NCBI RefSeq assembly: GCF_024029895.1
Contig: NZ_CP097457.1
Span: 392,891-456,890, forward strand
Direction of reading: 5' to 3'
Length of the DNA: 64,000 nt
DNA from: Buchnera aphidicola (Periphyllus lyropictus)
GTDB lineage: Bacteria; Pseudomonadota; Gammaproteobacteria; Enterobacterales; Enterobacteriaceae
Below the pieces are notes generated by a model that was not told the DNA's origin, did not search any database, and saw only the letters and a program-made list of their open reading frames with translations. Shown piece by piece: positions 52,633 to 62,850 of this stretch. The translations under genes and the position numbers were made by a program. How positions within the stretch are numbered: the stretch's first letter is position 1; each line of letters begins with the position of its first letter.

Positions 52633-52834
52633 AACAAACTCCTAATATTAAAAATAAATTGAATTAAATTTTATTATACTTTAATAAAAATTAAAAACAA
52701 AAATTATCAATTAAATTTTATTAAATTAAAAAAAAACCTTTATTTAAATAAAAAATTTATGATAAAAAATAATAAATTTAAAATTTTTATTTATATAAAA
52801 AAATAAATATTATACTTAATAAAAATTAAAAAAT

Positions 52835-55660
52835 ATGAAAAATTATAAAGAAACTCTAAATTTGCCTAAAACAAAATTTTCTATGCGTGGAAATTTACCA
52901 ATAAAAGAAAAAGAAATATTAAAAGAATGGAATAAAAAAAAAATATATAAATTTATACTAAATAAAAAAAAAAATAAAAAAAAATTTATAATACATGATG
53001 GACCTCCTTACGCAAATGGAAAAATACATATTGGACATGCTTTAAATAAAATTTTAAAAGATATTGTTATAAAATTTAAAAATTTGTCTGGATATCAAGT
53101 TCCATTTACTCCATGTTGGGATTGTCACGGTTTACCTATTGAACATAATATTGAAAAAAAATATCAAGAAAATTTTAAAAAACTAACAAAAAAAGAAATA
53201 AGAAAAAAATGTAAAAAATATGCATATAAACAAGTTTTAAATCAAAAAAAAGATTTTATCAGACTAGGAATTTTTGCAGATTGGAATAATGTTTCATTAA
53301 CAATGGATTATAACAATCAAACTAATATTATAAAAAATTTTTATAAAATATTTAAAAAAAATTTCATATATCAAGGTATAAAACCTATACATTGGTGTAT
53401 ACAATGTCAATCTTCATTAGCAGAAGCAGAAGTAGAACATATAAAAAAAAAATCTAATTCTTTATATTTTCAATTAAAATCTTGCAATAAAAAAAAAATA
53501 TTTAAAAAATTTAAAATTGATAATTATAAAAAATATAAAAATAAAGAAATATATGTAGTAATTTGGACTACTACACCATGGACATTACCAGCAAGTCAAG
53601 CAATTTCAATTAATCCAAAATTTATATATGATTTAATAGAAACTAAAAAAAAAATTCTTATTATTAGTAAAAATACATCTAAAAAAATATTAAATATAAT
53701 TAATGAAAAAAAAAAAAGTATTATAAAATCTATTCAAGGTTTAAAATTTGAAAAATTACTTTTTTATCATTCATTTTTAAAAAAAAAACTACCAATAATA
53801 TTAAGTAATCATGTAACTTTAGAAATGGGTTCAGGTATAGTTCATACAGCTCCATCACATGGAGAAGAAGATTATTTAGCTTGTAAAAAATATAAAATTT
53901 CTCCCAAAAATTTTATAGATTCCTTTGGAAATTACAAAAAAAAAATACATGAAAAATTATATAAAAAAAATATATTTGAATCACATTTAATTATTTTCTC
54001 TCTTCTTAAAAAAAATAAAAACTATTTAAAAAATTCTATTATAAAACATTCTTATCCTCATTGTTGGAGACATAAAATACCATTAATATTTCGTTCTACT
54101 AAACAATGGTTTATAAAAATTGATAAAAAAAATTTTAAAAAAAAAATTATAAAAATTATAAAAAAAGTATCATGGATTCCTAATTGGACAAAAAATAATA
54201 TTTCATCATTAATTAAAAAAAGACCAGATTGGTGTATATCTAGACAAAGATCGTGGGGAATTCCAATACCTCTTTTTATACATAAAAAAACAGGAAAAAT
54301 ACATAAAAATACTAAAAAATTTATTAAAAAAATAATATACTTAATTAAAAAAAATGGAACAGAAATATGGTGGAAAATTAAAAAAAAAGAATTTTTAGGA
54401 AAAAAATATAATTTATATAATAAATTAAAAAATATTTTAGATGTATGGTTTGAATCAGGATGTCTACACACTTCTTCTACATATCCTTATATAAATAAAA
54501 AAAAAATAGCAGATTTATGTATAGAAGGATCTGATCAACATAGAGGATGGTTTATGTCATCTCTTATTATTTCATCTATAATACAAAAAAAAGCTCCATA
54601 TAAAAAAGTAATAACTCATGGATTTACTATAGATAAAAACGGAAAAAAAATGTCTAAATCTATTGGAAATACTATTAGTCCAAATAAAATAATAAAAAAA
54701 TATGGAGCTGATGTATTACGTTTATGGGTTGCTTCAAGTAATTACTCTAAAGATATAATAATATCTCAAGAAATATTAAAACAAATCTCAGATTCTTATA
54801 GAAAAATAAGAAATACAGCAAGATTTTTGTTAGGAAACATATATGATTTTAATCCTAAAAAAGATTTATTAAAACAAAAAGATATGTTAGAAATAGATGT
54901 TTGGGCAATTTTAAAAACATTTAAAACGCAAAAAAAAATAATTAAATTTTATAAAAAATACAAATTTCATAAAGTAATAAAATCTATACTAAAATTTTGT
55001 TTTATAGATATGAGCGCAATATACTTAGATATTATAAAAGATCGTTTATATACCTCTCATAAAAAAAGTAGAAATAGAAGAAGTTGTCAAACAACAATAT
55101 TTTTAATTATAAAAATGCTAACTATATGGATTTCTCCATTAATTCCATTTACTTCATATGAAATATGGAAAAATATACCTATTAATAAAAAAAAAGAATT
55201 ATTTATACAAAAATGGCCTAAAAAATTAGATTTTAATATTTTAAAAAATAAAATACAAAATAAGACTTGGAAAATTTTATTTAAAATTAAAAATGAAATA
55301 AATAAAATAATTGAAAAAAAAAAGAAAAAAGAAAAAATAGATAACACTTTAAAAACTTCTATTACATTATATTTAAAAAAAAATCTTTTAAAAAATTTTA
55401 TTATTTTAAAAAAAGAACTAAAGTTTATTTTTTTAACTTCTGATTGTTTTATTAAAAATTATTACCTTGCTTCTAAAAATATAAAAGAAAATAAAGAAAT
55501 TTCTGGATTGAAAATAAAAATAAAAATTCATAAAGGAAAAAAATGTATAAGATGTTGGAATTATTACAAAAATAATAAAAAAGAAAATGAATCTAAAAAA
55601 ATTTGCAATCGATGTTTATTAAATATTAATGGAAAAGAAAAAAATAGAATTTTTGCATAA
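52835..55660 (+). CDS. ileS: Isoleucine-tRNA ligase
   Basis: Charges tRNA-Ile and edits valine. The 941 residues (E. coli 938) have the class I signature GPPYANGKIHIGHALNK (HIGH near residue 67), CWDCHGLPIEHN, and the editing domain with VIWTTTPWTLPASQAIS and GSGIVHTAPSHGEEDY. SRQRSWGIPIPLF, EGSDQHRGWFMSSL and GKKMSKSIGN (KMSKS) follow. The C-terminal zinc site is kept as CIRCWNYY and CNRC. The protein is extremely lysine-rich. lspA starts directly after its stop codon. Confidence 0.98.
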   Translation: MKNYKETLNLPKTKFSMRGNLPIKEKEILKEWNKKKIYKFILNKKKNKKKFIIHDGPPYANGKIHIGHALNKILKDIVIKFKNLSGYQVPFTPCWDCHGLPIEHNIEKKYQENFKKLTKKEIRKKCKKYAYKQVLNQKKDFIRLGIFADWNNVSLTMDYNNQTNIIKNFYKIFKKNFIYQGIKPIHWCIQCQSSLAEAEVEHIKKKSNSLYFQLKSCNKKKIFKKFKIDNYKKYKNKEIYVVIWTTTPWTLPASQAISINPKFIYDLIETKKKILIISKNTSKKILNIINEKKKSIIKSIQGLKFEKLLFYHSFLKKKLPIILSNHVTLEMGSGIVHTAPSHGEEDYLACKKYKISPKNFIDSFGNYKKKIHEKLYKKNIFESHLIIFSLLKKNKNYLKNSIIKHSYPHCWRHKIPLIFRSTKQWFIKIDKKNFKKKIIKIIKKVSWIPNWTKNNISSLIKKRPDWCISRQRSWGIPIPLFIHKKTGKIHKNTKKFIKKIIYLIKKNGTEIWWKIKKKEFLGKKYNLYNKLKNILDVWFESGCLHTSSTYPYINKKKIADLCIEGSDQHRGWFMSSLIISSIIQKKAPYKKVITHGFTIDKNGKKMSKSIGNTISPNKIIKKYGADVLRLWVASSNYSKDIIISQEILKQISDSYRKIRNTARFLLGNIYDFNPKKDLLKQKDMLEIDVWAILKTFKTQKKIIKFYKKYKFHKVIKSILKFCFIDMSAIYLDIIKDRLYTSHKKSRNRRSCQTTIFLIIKMLTIWISPLIPFTSYEIWKNIPINKKKELFIQKWPKKLDFNILKNKIQNKTWKILFKIKNEINKIIEKKKKKEKIDNTLKTSITLYLKKNLLKNFIILKKELKFIFLTSDCFIKNYYLASKNIKENKEISGLKIKIKIHKGKKCIRCWNYYKNNKKENESKKICNRCLLNINGKEKNRIFA

Positions 55661-56125
55661 ATGAAAAAAATATATTTTAAAATAAAAATAGTTAATTTTA
55701 TATTATTAATATTTTTTTTAGATTATTATACTAAATTTTTTATAAAAAATAACTTTAAAAAAAATCAAATAATAATTGTTAATTTCTTTTTAAATATTTT
55801 ATATAAAAAAAATTATGGACTAGTATTTGAAATATTTTCAAAACAAATAACTTTAAATAAAAGTATTCTATATGTTACGAATTCAATTTTATTTATTATA
55901 ACTATTTTAGTTATATATATTACATTTAAAAAAAAAAATATATATAAAAACTCATTTATTTTATTTTCTTCAGGATCTGTAGGAAATATTTTTGAAAGAA
56001 TTAAAAATGGATATATAACAGATTTTATTGATTTACATTATAAAAATTTTCATTTTTTCATATTTAATATTTCTGACATTTTTATTACATTAGGTTTTAT
56101 TTTATTTTTTTTAGAAAATATGTAA
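55661..56125 (+). CDS. lspA: Lipoprotein signal peptidase
   Basis: Inner-membrane aspartic protease that cleaves lipoprotein signal peptides. The 154 residues have four hydrophobic helices and the family order FFLDYYTKFFIKNNF, NYGLVFEIF, GSVGNIFERIKNGYITDFIDLHY and FNISDIFITLGFILFF. The two catalytic aspartates are present in the last two blocks. Family GNxxDR reads GNIFER here. The ATG is contiguous with the ileS stop. In E. coli fkpB and ispH follow; here dapB comes next after 42 nt. Confidence 0.94.
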   Translation: MKKIYFKIKIVNFILLIFFLDYYTKFFIKNNFKKNQIIIVNFFLNILYKKNYGLVFEIFSKQITLNKSILYVTNSILFIITILVIYITFKKKNIYKNSFILFSSGSVGNIFERIKNGYITDFIDLHYKNFHFFIFNISDIFITLGFILFFLENM

Positions 56126-56167
56126 ATAAAAATAAAAAAAAATTAAAAAATAGATAAAGGATATTAT

Positions 56168-56968
56168 ATGAATAAAAAAAAAATAAAAATTGCCATTTCC
56201 GGAGCATTCGGAAAAATGGGAAAATGTTTAATTAAAGAATCAAAAAAATTTAATAAAATTGATTTAAGTTTATTAATTATAAGAAAAAAAGAAAAAAAGA
56301 AAAATAATATATATAAAAAATATATAAAAAATAATAATATTATTAAAAATAGCATAAAAAATAACAAAAATTTTGATATATTAATAGACTTTACAACTCC
56401 TAAAAATACTATGAAAAATTTAGATTTTTGTTATAAAAATAATAAAAAAATTATTATTGGAACTACAGGATTATCAAAAAAAAATTATTCTTATATTAAA
56501 AAAAAATCAAAAAAAATAAGCATATTATATTCCTCAAATTTTAGTATAGGAATTAACTTAATGTTAAAATTACTTAAAATAACAACTAAAAAAATAGGAA
56601 AAATATCAGATATTGAAATATCAGAAGCACATCATAGACATAAAATTGATTCACCTTCAGGAACTGCTTTAACTTTAGGAAAAAAAATAGCAAAAAATAT
56701 GAACTGGGATTTTAATAAAGTTAGTGTATTAAATAGAAATAAAAAAAATTATAAAAGAAAAAAAAAAGAAATAGGATTTACAAGCATTAGAGCTGGAGAA
56801 ATTATTGGAAATCACTCAGTAATTTTTGCAGGATTGGGAGAAACACTAACAATAAAACATCAAGCTTTTAATAGAAAAACTTTTGCTCAAGGAGCAATTA
56901 AAGCTGCAATTTGGATAAAAAATAAAAAAAATGGATTATTTAATATGGAAGATGTTCTTAAAAAATAA
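56168..56968 (+). CDS. dapB: 4-hydroxy-tetrahydrodipicolinate reductase
   Basis: NAD(P)H-dependent reductase of the diaminopimelate/lysine pathway. The 266 residues (E. coli 273) begin IKIAISGAFGKMGKCLIKE with the dinucleotide loop. VLIDFT-type residues read as ILIDFTTPKNTMKNL, then IIGTTGLSKKNY, SSNFSIGINLMLKLL, and the active site SEAHHRHKIDSPSGTALTLG. GAGEIIGNHSV-like and AFNRKTFAQGAIKAAIW complete it. AAAGGATATT upstream is the ribosome binding site. Lysine is one of the amino acids Buchnera provides to its host. Confidence 0.97.
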   Translation: MNKKKIKIAISGAFGKMGKCLIKESKKFNKIDLSLLIIRKKEKKKNNIYKKYIKNNNIIKNSIKNNKNFDILIDFTTPKNTMKNLDFCYKNNKKIIIGTTGLSKKNYSYIKKKSKKISILYSSNFSIGINLMLKLLKITTKKIGKISDIEISEAHHRHKIDSPSGTALTLGKKIAKNMNWDFNKVSVLNRNKKNYKRKKKEIGFTSIRAGEIIGNHSVIFAGLGETLTIKHQAFNRKTFAQGAIKAAIWIKNKKNGLFNMEDVLKK

Positions 56969-57052
56969 TTTTAAAAAAATAAATATTATAAAAAATAATT
57001 AATTATAAAATTAATTTTAAAGCATATAAAATAAAAAAAAAAAAGGAAAAAA

Positions 57053-58225
57053 ATGAAAAATTATGGAGAAATTTTTGAAAATAATGCTGTTTTAATTTTA
57101 GAAGATGGAAGTAAATTCTATGGAAAATCTATTGGAGTAGAAGGGATTTCAAATGGTGAAATAGTATTTAATACATCAATTACAGGATATCAAGAAATTT
57201 TAACTGATCCATCTTATAAAAATCAAATAATTACTTTTACATACCCACATATAGGAAATGTAGGAATAAATAAAAAAGATGAAGAATCTTTATCAATTCA
57301 TGTTAAAGGATTAATAATACGTGAAATCTCTCCTATAGCAAGTAATCAAAGAAGTGAAAAAACTCTAAAAAAGTATTTAAAAGAAAACAAAATATTAACA
57401 ATAACAAACATTGATACTAGAAAATTAACAAGAAAAATTAGATCAAAAGGTTCTCAAAAAGGATATATTATTTGTTTAAAAAAATTACCAAAATTTAAAA
57501 ATTACAAAGATATAAAAAAATTTAAAAAAGTTTTTTGGTCAAAAAAAAAAAATAAGAAAAATATAAAAAAAAAAGAAATAAAAAATATAAATACAAATAA
57601 AAAAACACAAAAAAAAAAAAAAAATCATATTTTAATATATGATTTTGGTGTAAAAAAAAATATTATAAAAATACTTGTAAAAAAAAATTGTAAAGTTACT
57701 GTAGTTCAAAAAAACACAAATTTAAAAAAAATACTATCACTTAATCCAGATGGAATAATTCTTTCTAATGGACCTGGAGATCCAAGAAATTATACTAAAT
57801 CTATTTATAATGTAAAAAAATTACTAAAATATGAAATACCTATTTTTGGAATTTGTTTAGGACATCAAATATTAGCTTTATCAAATAAAGCAAAAATAAA
57901 AAAAATGAAATTTGGACATCATGGAAGTAATCATCCTGTTCAAAATATTCATACAAAAAAAATATTTATTACTGTTCAAAATCATAATTTTGTTATAGAT
58001 AAAAAAAATTTAAAAAAAAATATAAAAATAACTTATTTATCTCTTTTTGATAAAACTATACAAGGCATAAAAATTTTAAAAAAACCTTTTTTTAGTTTTC
58101 AAGGACATCCAGAATCAAATCCAGGACCAAATGATATTAAATTTTTATTTGATGATTTTATTAAACTAATAAATAAAAAAAATAAAATAAAAAAGAGAAA
58201 AAAATGCCTAAAACAAAAAGTATAA
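57053..58225 (+). CDS. carA: Carbamoyl-phosphate synthase small subunit
   Basis: Glutamine amidotransferase subunit supplying ammonia to CarB for carbamoyl phosphate (arginine and pyrimidines). The 390 residues show [46 protein letters not shown] and [12 protein letters not shown]. The amidotransferase triad consists of Cys 268 in FGICLGHQ and His and Glu in [11 protein letters not shown]. The region before the glutaminase domain is a Lys/Asn-rich stretch that includes A16 at 57609-57624. The frame runs past the usual C-terminus and overlaps carB by 22 nt. Confidence 0.97.
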   Translation: MKNYGEIFENNAVLILEDGSKFYGKSIGVEGISNGEIVFNTSITGYQEILTDPSYKNQIITFTYPHIGNVGINKKDEESLSIHVKGLIIREISPIASNQRSEKTLKKYLKENKILTITNIDTRKLTRKIRSKGSQKGYIICLKKLPKFKNYKDIKKFKKVFWSKKKNKKNIKKKEIKNINTNKKTQKKKKNHILIYDFGVKKNIIKILVKKNCKVTVVQKNTNLKKILSLNPDGIILSNGPGDPRNYTKSIYNVKKLLKYEIPIFGICLGHQILALSNKAKIKKMKFGHHGSNHPVQNIHTKKIFITVQNHNFVIDKKNLKKNIKITYLSLFDKTIQGIKILKKPFFSFQGHPESNPGPNDIKFLFDDFIKLINKKNKIKKRKKCLKQKV

Positions 58226-61200
58226 AATCAATATTAGTATTAGGAGCAGGACCCATAGTAATAGGACAAGCTTGTGAATTTGATTATTCTGGAGCGCAAG
58301 CATGTAAAGCATTAAAAGAAGAAGGATATAAAGTTATTTTGGTAAACTCAAATCCAGCTACAATAATGACTGATCCAGAAATAGCAGATAGAACATATAT
58401 TGAACCTATTCATTGGAAAGTAGTAAAAAACATAATTAAAAAAGAAAAACCAAATGCTTTACTACCAACAATGGGAGGACAAACTGCTTTAAATTGTGCT
58501 TTAGATTTATATCATAAAAATATTTTATCTAAATATAAAATAAAAATGATTGGAGCAACAATAAAATCTATAAAAAAAGCAGAAAACAGAAAACTTTTTA
58601 GAAAATCTATTAAAAAATTAAATTTAAGAATGCCAAAATCAGGAATAGCTAATTCTTTAAAAAAAGCTTTCAAAATTTTAAAAAAAGTTAAATTTCCATG
58701 TATTATAAGACCCTCTTTTACAATGGGTGGAACTGGAGGAGGTATTGCTTATAATCAAGAAGAATTTAAAGAAATATGTAAAAAAGGATTAAATCTATCT
58801 CCTAATAAAGAACTCTTAATTGATGAATCTCTTATTGGATGGAAAGAATATGAAATGGAAGTAGTAAGAGATAAAAATGATAACTGTATTATAGTTTGTT
58901 CTATAGAAAATTTTGATCCTATGGGAATACATACAGGAGACTCAATTACAGTTTCTCCAGCACAAACATTAACCGATAAAGAATATCAAAAAATGAGAAA
59001 TGCCTCCATAAAAATTCTTAAAGAAATAGGAATTGAAACCGGAGGATCTAACGTTCAATTTGCTATAAACCCAAAAAATGGAAAAATGGTTGTTATAGAA
59101 ATGAATCCTAGAGTTTCTAGATCATCAGCTTTAGCTTCTAAAGCTACAGGATTCCCAATTGCAAAAATAGCTGCTAAATTAGCTATTGGATATACTTTAG
59201 ATGAATTAAATAATAGTATTTCAGGAATTAATATTCCTGCTTCTTTTGAACCTACAATTGATTATATTGTCACTAAAATACCAAGATTTAATTTTGATAA
59301 ATTTCCAGAAAGTAATGACAGATTAACTACACAAATGAAATCTGTAGGCGAAGTTATGGCAATTGGAAGAAATTTTCAAGAATCAATTCAAAAAGCTATT
59401 CGAAGTTTAGAAATTAATTCTAATGGATTTGATTCAAAAATAAATTTAAAAAAAAAAAATTCAATAAATAAAATAAAAAAAGAACTAAAAAATCCAGGAC
59501 CATATAGATTATGGTATATTGGAGATGCATTTAGAAAAAAAATAAATATAAAAAAAATAAATAAATTAACTTCAATTGATATATGGTTTTTATATCAAAT
59601 AAAAGAATTAATCGAAATAGAACAAAAAATAAAAAAAAATCCAGAAAAAATAAAAAATAAATATTACTTAAAAAAAATAAAAAATAAAGGATTTTCTGAT
59701 AAAAGAATTGCTATATTAATTAATAAAAAAGAAAAAGATATAAGAAAATTAAGATATAAAAAAAATATTTATCCAGTATATAAAAGAATAGATTCTTGTG
59801 CGGCAGAATTTAAAACATCTATCTCTTATATGTATTCTACTTGGGAAGAAGAATGTGAATCTAAACCTACTTTAAATAAAAAAAAAATTATTATTTTAGG
59901 AAGCGGTCCGAATAGAATTGGACAAGGAATAGAATTTGATTATTGTTGTGTTCATTCTGCTCAAGCATTAAGAGAAAATAATTTTGAAACTATTATTATA
60001 AATTGCAATCCAGAAACAGTTTCAACAGATTATGATATTTCTGATAGATTATACTTTGAACCAATAACACTTGAAACAATTTTAGAAATTATAAGAATAG
60101 AAAAACCTAAAGGAATTATTATTCAATTTGGAGGACAAACACCATTAAAATTAGCAAAAAAATTAAAAAAAAAAGGAATAAAAATAATTGGAACTAACGC
60201 TAATTCTATCGATAAATCAGAAAATAGAAATAAATTTCAAAAAATTATTTCTGAATTAAACTTAAAACAACCAAAAAATTTTACTGTAAAAAACTACAAA
60301 AAAGCTAAAAAAAAAGCAAAAATAATAAAATATCCAATTATGATTAGACCATCATATGTACTTGGTGGAAAATCTATGGAAATAATTTACAATAAAAAAA
60401 ATTTAAAAAAATATTTTAATAAAAAAAAAAATAAAAATAAAAATATTTTATTTTTTATTGATCATTATTTAGAAAATGCAATAGAAGTAGATGTAGATGC
60501 AGTATGTGATAAAAAAAATATATTTATTGGTGGAATTATGCAACATATTGAACAAGCAGGAATTCATTCTGGAGATTCTGCATGTTCTCTTCCTTCATAT
60601 TCTTTAAAAGAAAAAATAATAAAATTAATAAAAATTCAAGTAAAAAAAATATCTTTAAAATTAAAAATAAAAGGATTAATTAATATACAATTTGCAATAA
60701 AAAAGAAAAAGATATATATAATTGAAGTTAATCCTAGAGCTTCAAGAACCATACCTTTCATTTCTAAAGCAACAAATATTCCTTTAGCAAAAATTGCAAC
60801 AAAAGTAATGATAGGAATTTCATTAAAAAAACAAAAAATTTATCAAAAAAATAAAAAAAATATTTACTTTTCTGTAAAAGAATCTGTTTTTCCATTTAAT
60901 AAATTTAATAACTCAGATCCAATTCTTGGTCCAGAAATGAAATCTACTGGTGAAGTAATGGGTATAGGTAAAACTTTTTATGAAGCATACGGAAAAGCAA
61001 TGTTAGGATCTCAAAGTAAAATAAATAATAAAAAAAAAGTTTTATTATTTATAAATATAGAAAACAAAAAAAAAATAATAAAATTAGCAAATCAATTAAT
61101 TAAATTTAAATTTAAAATTGATGCTTCTAGTGAAACATTTAATTTATTAAAAAAAGAAAAAATAAAAGTTAAACGTGTAAATAAAACATACGAAGGAAGA

Positions 61201-61434
61201 CCAAATATAGAAGATAGAATTAAAAATAAAGAATATTCTTATATAATTAATACAGCAAAATCAAAAAAAGATATAAAAGAATCAAAAATAATTAGAAGTA
61301 AAGCGGTTAAATATAAAATATATTATAACACCACTTTAAATGGAGCATTTGCTTCTATTAAAACATTAAAATATAACCCATTTAAAAATATAATATGTTT
61401 ACAAGATTTACATAAAAAATACCTTAAAAATTAA
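58204..61434 (+). CDS. carB: Carbamoyl-phosphate synthase large subunit
   Basis: Synthesises carbamoyl phosphate from bicarbonate, ammonia and two ATP. The 1076 residues (E. coli 1073) contain both ATP-grasp halves. The first runs from [20 protein letters not shown] through [15 protein letters not shown] to [20 protein letters not shown]. The second starts at [19 protein letters not shown] near residue 570 and includes [12 protein letters not shown]. The C-terminal regulatory domain ends [15 protein letters not shown]. Start ATG 58204 ([14 protein letters not shown]) matches the family, with AAAGAGAAA upstream inside carA. Confidence 0.98.
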   Translation: MPKTKSIKSILVLGAGPIVIGQACEFDYSGAQACKALKEEGYKVILVNSNPATIMTDPEIADRTYIEPIHWKVVKNIIKKEKPNALLPTMGGQTALNCALDLYHKNILSKYKIKMIGATIKSIKKAENRKLFRKSIKKLNLRMPKSGIANSLKKAFKILKKVKFPCIIRPSFTMGGTGGGIAYNQEEFKEICKKGLNLSPNKELLIDESLIGWKEYEMEVVRDKNDNCIIVCSIENFDPMGIHTGDSITVSPAQTLTDKEYQKMRNASIKILKEIGIETGGSNVQFAINPKNGKMVVIEMNPRVSRSSALASKATGFPIAKIAAKLAIGYTLDELNNSISGINIPASFEPTIDYIVTKIPRFNFDKFPESNDRLTTQMKSVGEVMAIGRNFQESIQKAIRSLEINSNGFDSKINLKKKNSINKIKKELKNPGPYRLWYIGDAFRKKINIKKINKLTSIDIWFLYQIKELIEIEQKIKKNPEKIKNKYYLKKIKNKGFSDKRIAILINKKEKDIRKLRYKKNIYPVYKRIDSCAAEFKTSISYMYSTWEEECESKPTLNKKKIIILGSGPNRIGQGIEFDYCCVHSAQALRENNFETIIINCNPETVSTDYDISDRLYFEPITLETILEIIRIEKPKGIIIQFGGQTPLKLAKKLKKKGIKIIGTNANSIDKSENRNKFQKIISELNLKQPKNFTVKNYKKAKKKAKIIKYPIMIRPSYVLGGKSMEIIYNKKNLKKYFNKKKNKNKNILFFIDHYLENAIEVDVDAVCDKKNIFIGGIMQHIEQAGIHSGDSACSLPSYSLKEKIIKLIKIQVKKISLKLKIKGLINIQFAIKKKKIYIIEVNPRASRTIPFISKATNIPLAKIATKVMIGISLKKQKIYQKNKKNIYFSVKESVFPFNKFNNSDPILGPEMKSTGEVMGIGKTFYEAYGKAMLGSQSKINNKKKVLLFINIENKKKIIKLANQLIKFKFKIDASSETFNLLKKEKIKVKRVNKTYEGRPNIEDRIKNKEYSYIINTAKSKKDIKESKIIRSKAVKYKIYYNTTLNGAFASIKTLKYNPFKNIICLQDLHKKYLKN

Positions 61435-61443
61435 AAAAATAAA

Positions 61444-61830
61444 ATAATCAGTATAATATCTCTAATTTATTAAATAAATTATTTAATTAGAAACTAAAAT
61501 AATAAAATTCTTTAAAATCTTCCAAAAAATTTATTAAATTTTAAAAAAATATAATAAAAAATATTGTTATAAAAAAACTTAAAAAAGTATAAAATCCCCT
61601 CTATCTATGAAAAATTATATTATTATTAGTAAAAAAAAATTAAAATTAATAATATTTATAAAATTCAATCAACTTAATTAATTCTTGAATCTTTATTAAA
61701 AACTAAAAAAAATTCAAAAATTATAATTATAGGAGGGGGATAAATATATTCTCAATTTTTTCCTTTAATAAAAAAAACTATATTTAACTCATATTAAAAA
61801 AAATTATAAAAAATACATTTTTTTCTTAAT
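61444..61830 (+). pseudogene. folA: Decayed folA (dihydrofolate reductase)
   Basis: The gap between carB and apaH, where folA lies in E. coli, still aligns piecewise to FolA. IISIISLIY matches MISLIAALA, with the start codon now ATA at 61444. NLPKNLLNFKKN matches NLPADLAWFKRN, preceded by TAA where Trp stood. PLYL near 61597 matches the PLPG of the RPLPGRKNIIL region. Finally IIIIGGG at 61720-61740, then TAA and IYSQFFPLIKKTIF, matches [22 protein letters not shown]. There are several in-frame stops and a shift between the front and GGG parts. The last 40 or so codons are not recognisable. Confidence 0.85.
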
Positions 61831-61966
61831 ATATAAAATAAATAAAGAAACATTTATGAAAAAATAATAAATATAAAAAAAAATGAAAAAAAATAAATAA
61901 ATAAAAAAAAAAAAAAAAAAAAAATAGGTTTAAATTATTATCATAAAATATTAATAAAAAAATAAA

Positions 61967-62785
61967 TTAAGTTTTTAAATTACATTTTATTTTATATATT
62001 TTTTTATCTTCCCATCTTAAAATAGTAAGATACCTACCCCAACAACAACCAGTATCTAATGGAAAAACATTTTTTGGTGTTTTTGTATCTCCTAAAGAAG
62101 ACCAATGACCAAAAAATAAAGAAAAATCTTCTTTTGATTTAACATCTATATCAAACCAAGGTAATAAACTTTTGTTAAAATGAGGGGGAGTATCTTTATA
62201 ACTAAAATCTAGTTCTTTATTTAAATTACAATATCTCATTCGAGTATAAACATTTATAATAAATCTAAAACGTTCATATTTATTTAAATTATTAGACCAA
62301 AAATTCGGAAAATCTCCACGCATTAATTTTAAATATTTTAAAAAATTTTTACCAGATAAAATATCTTGAGCTTGTTTTGCATAAAAAATCGATTTTTTAG
62401 CATCCCAATATGGAAAAAATCCAGCGTGAGACATCATTAATTTTCTTTTTAAATCATATTGTATTAAAGGTACTTTTCTTAATTTATTAATAATATAGTC
62501 TAAATTATTAGAACTTAATAATTCTGAAATTTCTTTTTCTATAGATTTTTTTTGAACTCCATAATATATTGAAAGTAAAGTAACATCATGATTTCCTAAA
62601 ACTAATTTAGCTTGTTTTCCTAAAGAAAAAATATATTTTAAAACTTTAAAAGAATCAGGACCTCTTCCTATTAAATCACCAGTAATCCATAATTCGTCTT
62701 TTAATATATCAAAATTTATTTTTTCTAAAAGAAAACGAAATTGTTTATAACAACCATGAATATCACCTATAAAATAAGTACTCAT
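61967..62785 (-). CDS. apaH: Bis(5'-nucleosyl)-tetraphosphatase (symmetrical)
   Basis: Hydrolyses Ap4A to two ADP and can remove Np4 caps from RNA. Metallophosphatase motifs are in order: STYFIGDIHGCYKQF at the N-terminus, ELWITGDLIGRGPDS, LVLGNHDVTLL and LMMSHAGFFPYWD. LKLMRGDFPNFWS, RFIINVYTRMRYC and LDTGCCWGRYLTILRWEDKK follow. ATG 62785 was chosen (272 residues; E. coli 280) with AAAAGGAAA upstream. The open frame extends 22 hydrophobic codons further, with no counterpart. It lies 65 nt after rsmA on the same strand. Confidence 0.96.
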   Translation of the reverse strand: MSTYFIGDIHGCYKQFRFLLEKINFDILKDELWITGDLIGRGPDSFKVLKYIFSLGKQAKLVLGNHDVTLLSIYYGVQKKSIEKEISELLSSNNLDYIINKLRKVPLIQYDLKRKLMMSHAGFFPYWDAKKSIFYAKQAQDILSGKNFLKYLKLMRGDFPNFWSNNLNKYERFRFIINVYTRMRYCNLNKELDFSYKDTPPHFNKSLLPWFDIDVKSKEDFSLFFGHWSSLGDTKTPKNVFPLDTGCCWGRYLTILRWEDKKIYKIKCNLKT

Positions 62786-62850
62786 AATAATTTCCTTTTT
62801 AAAAAAAAACAAAAATAACATAAAAAAAAGAAAAAATAAAAAAAAAAACA

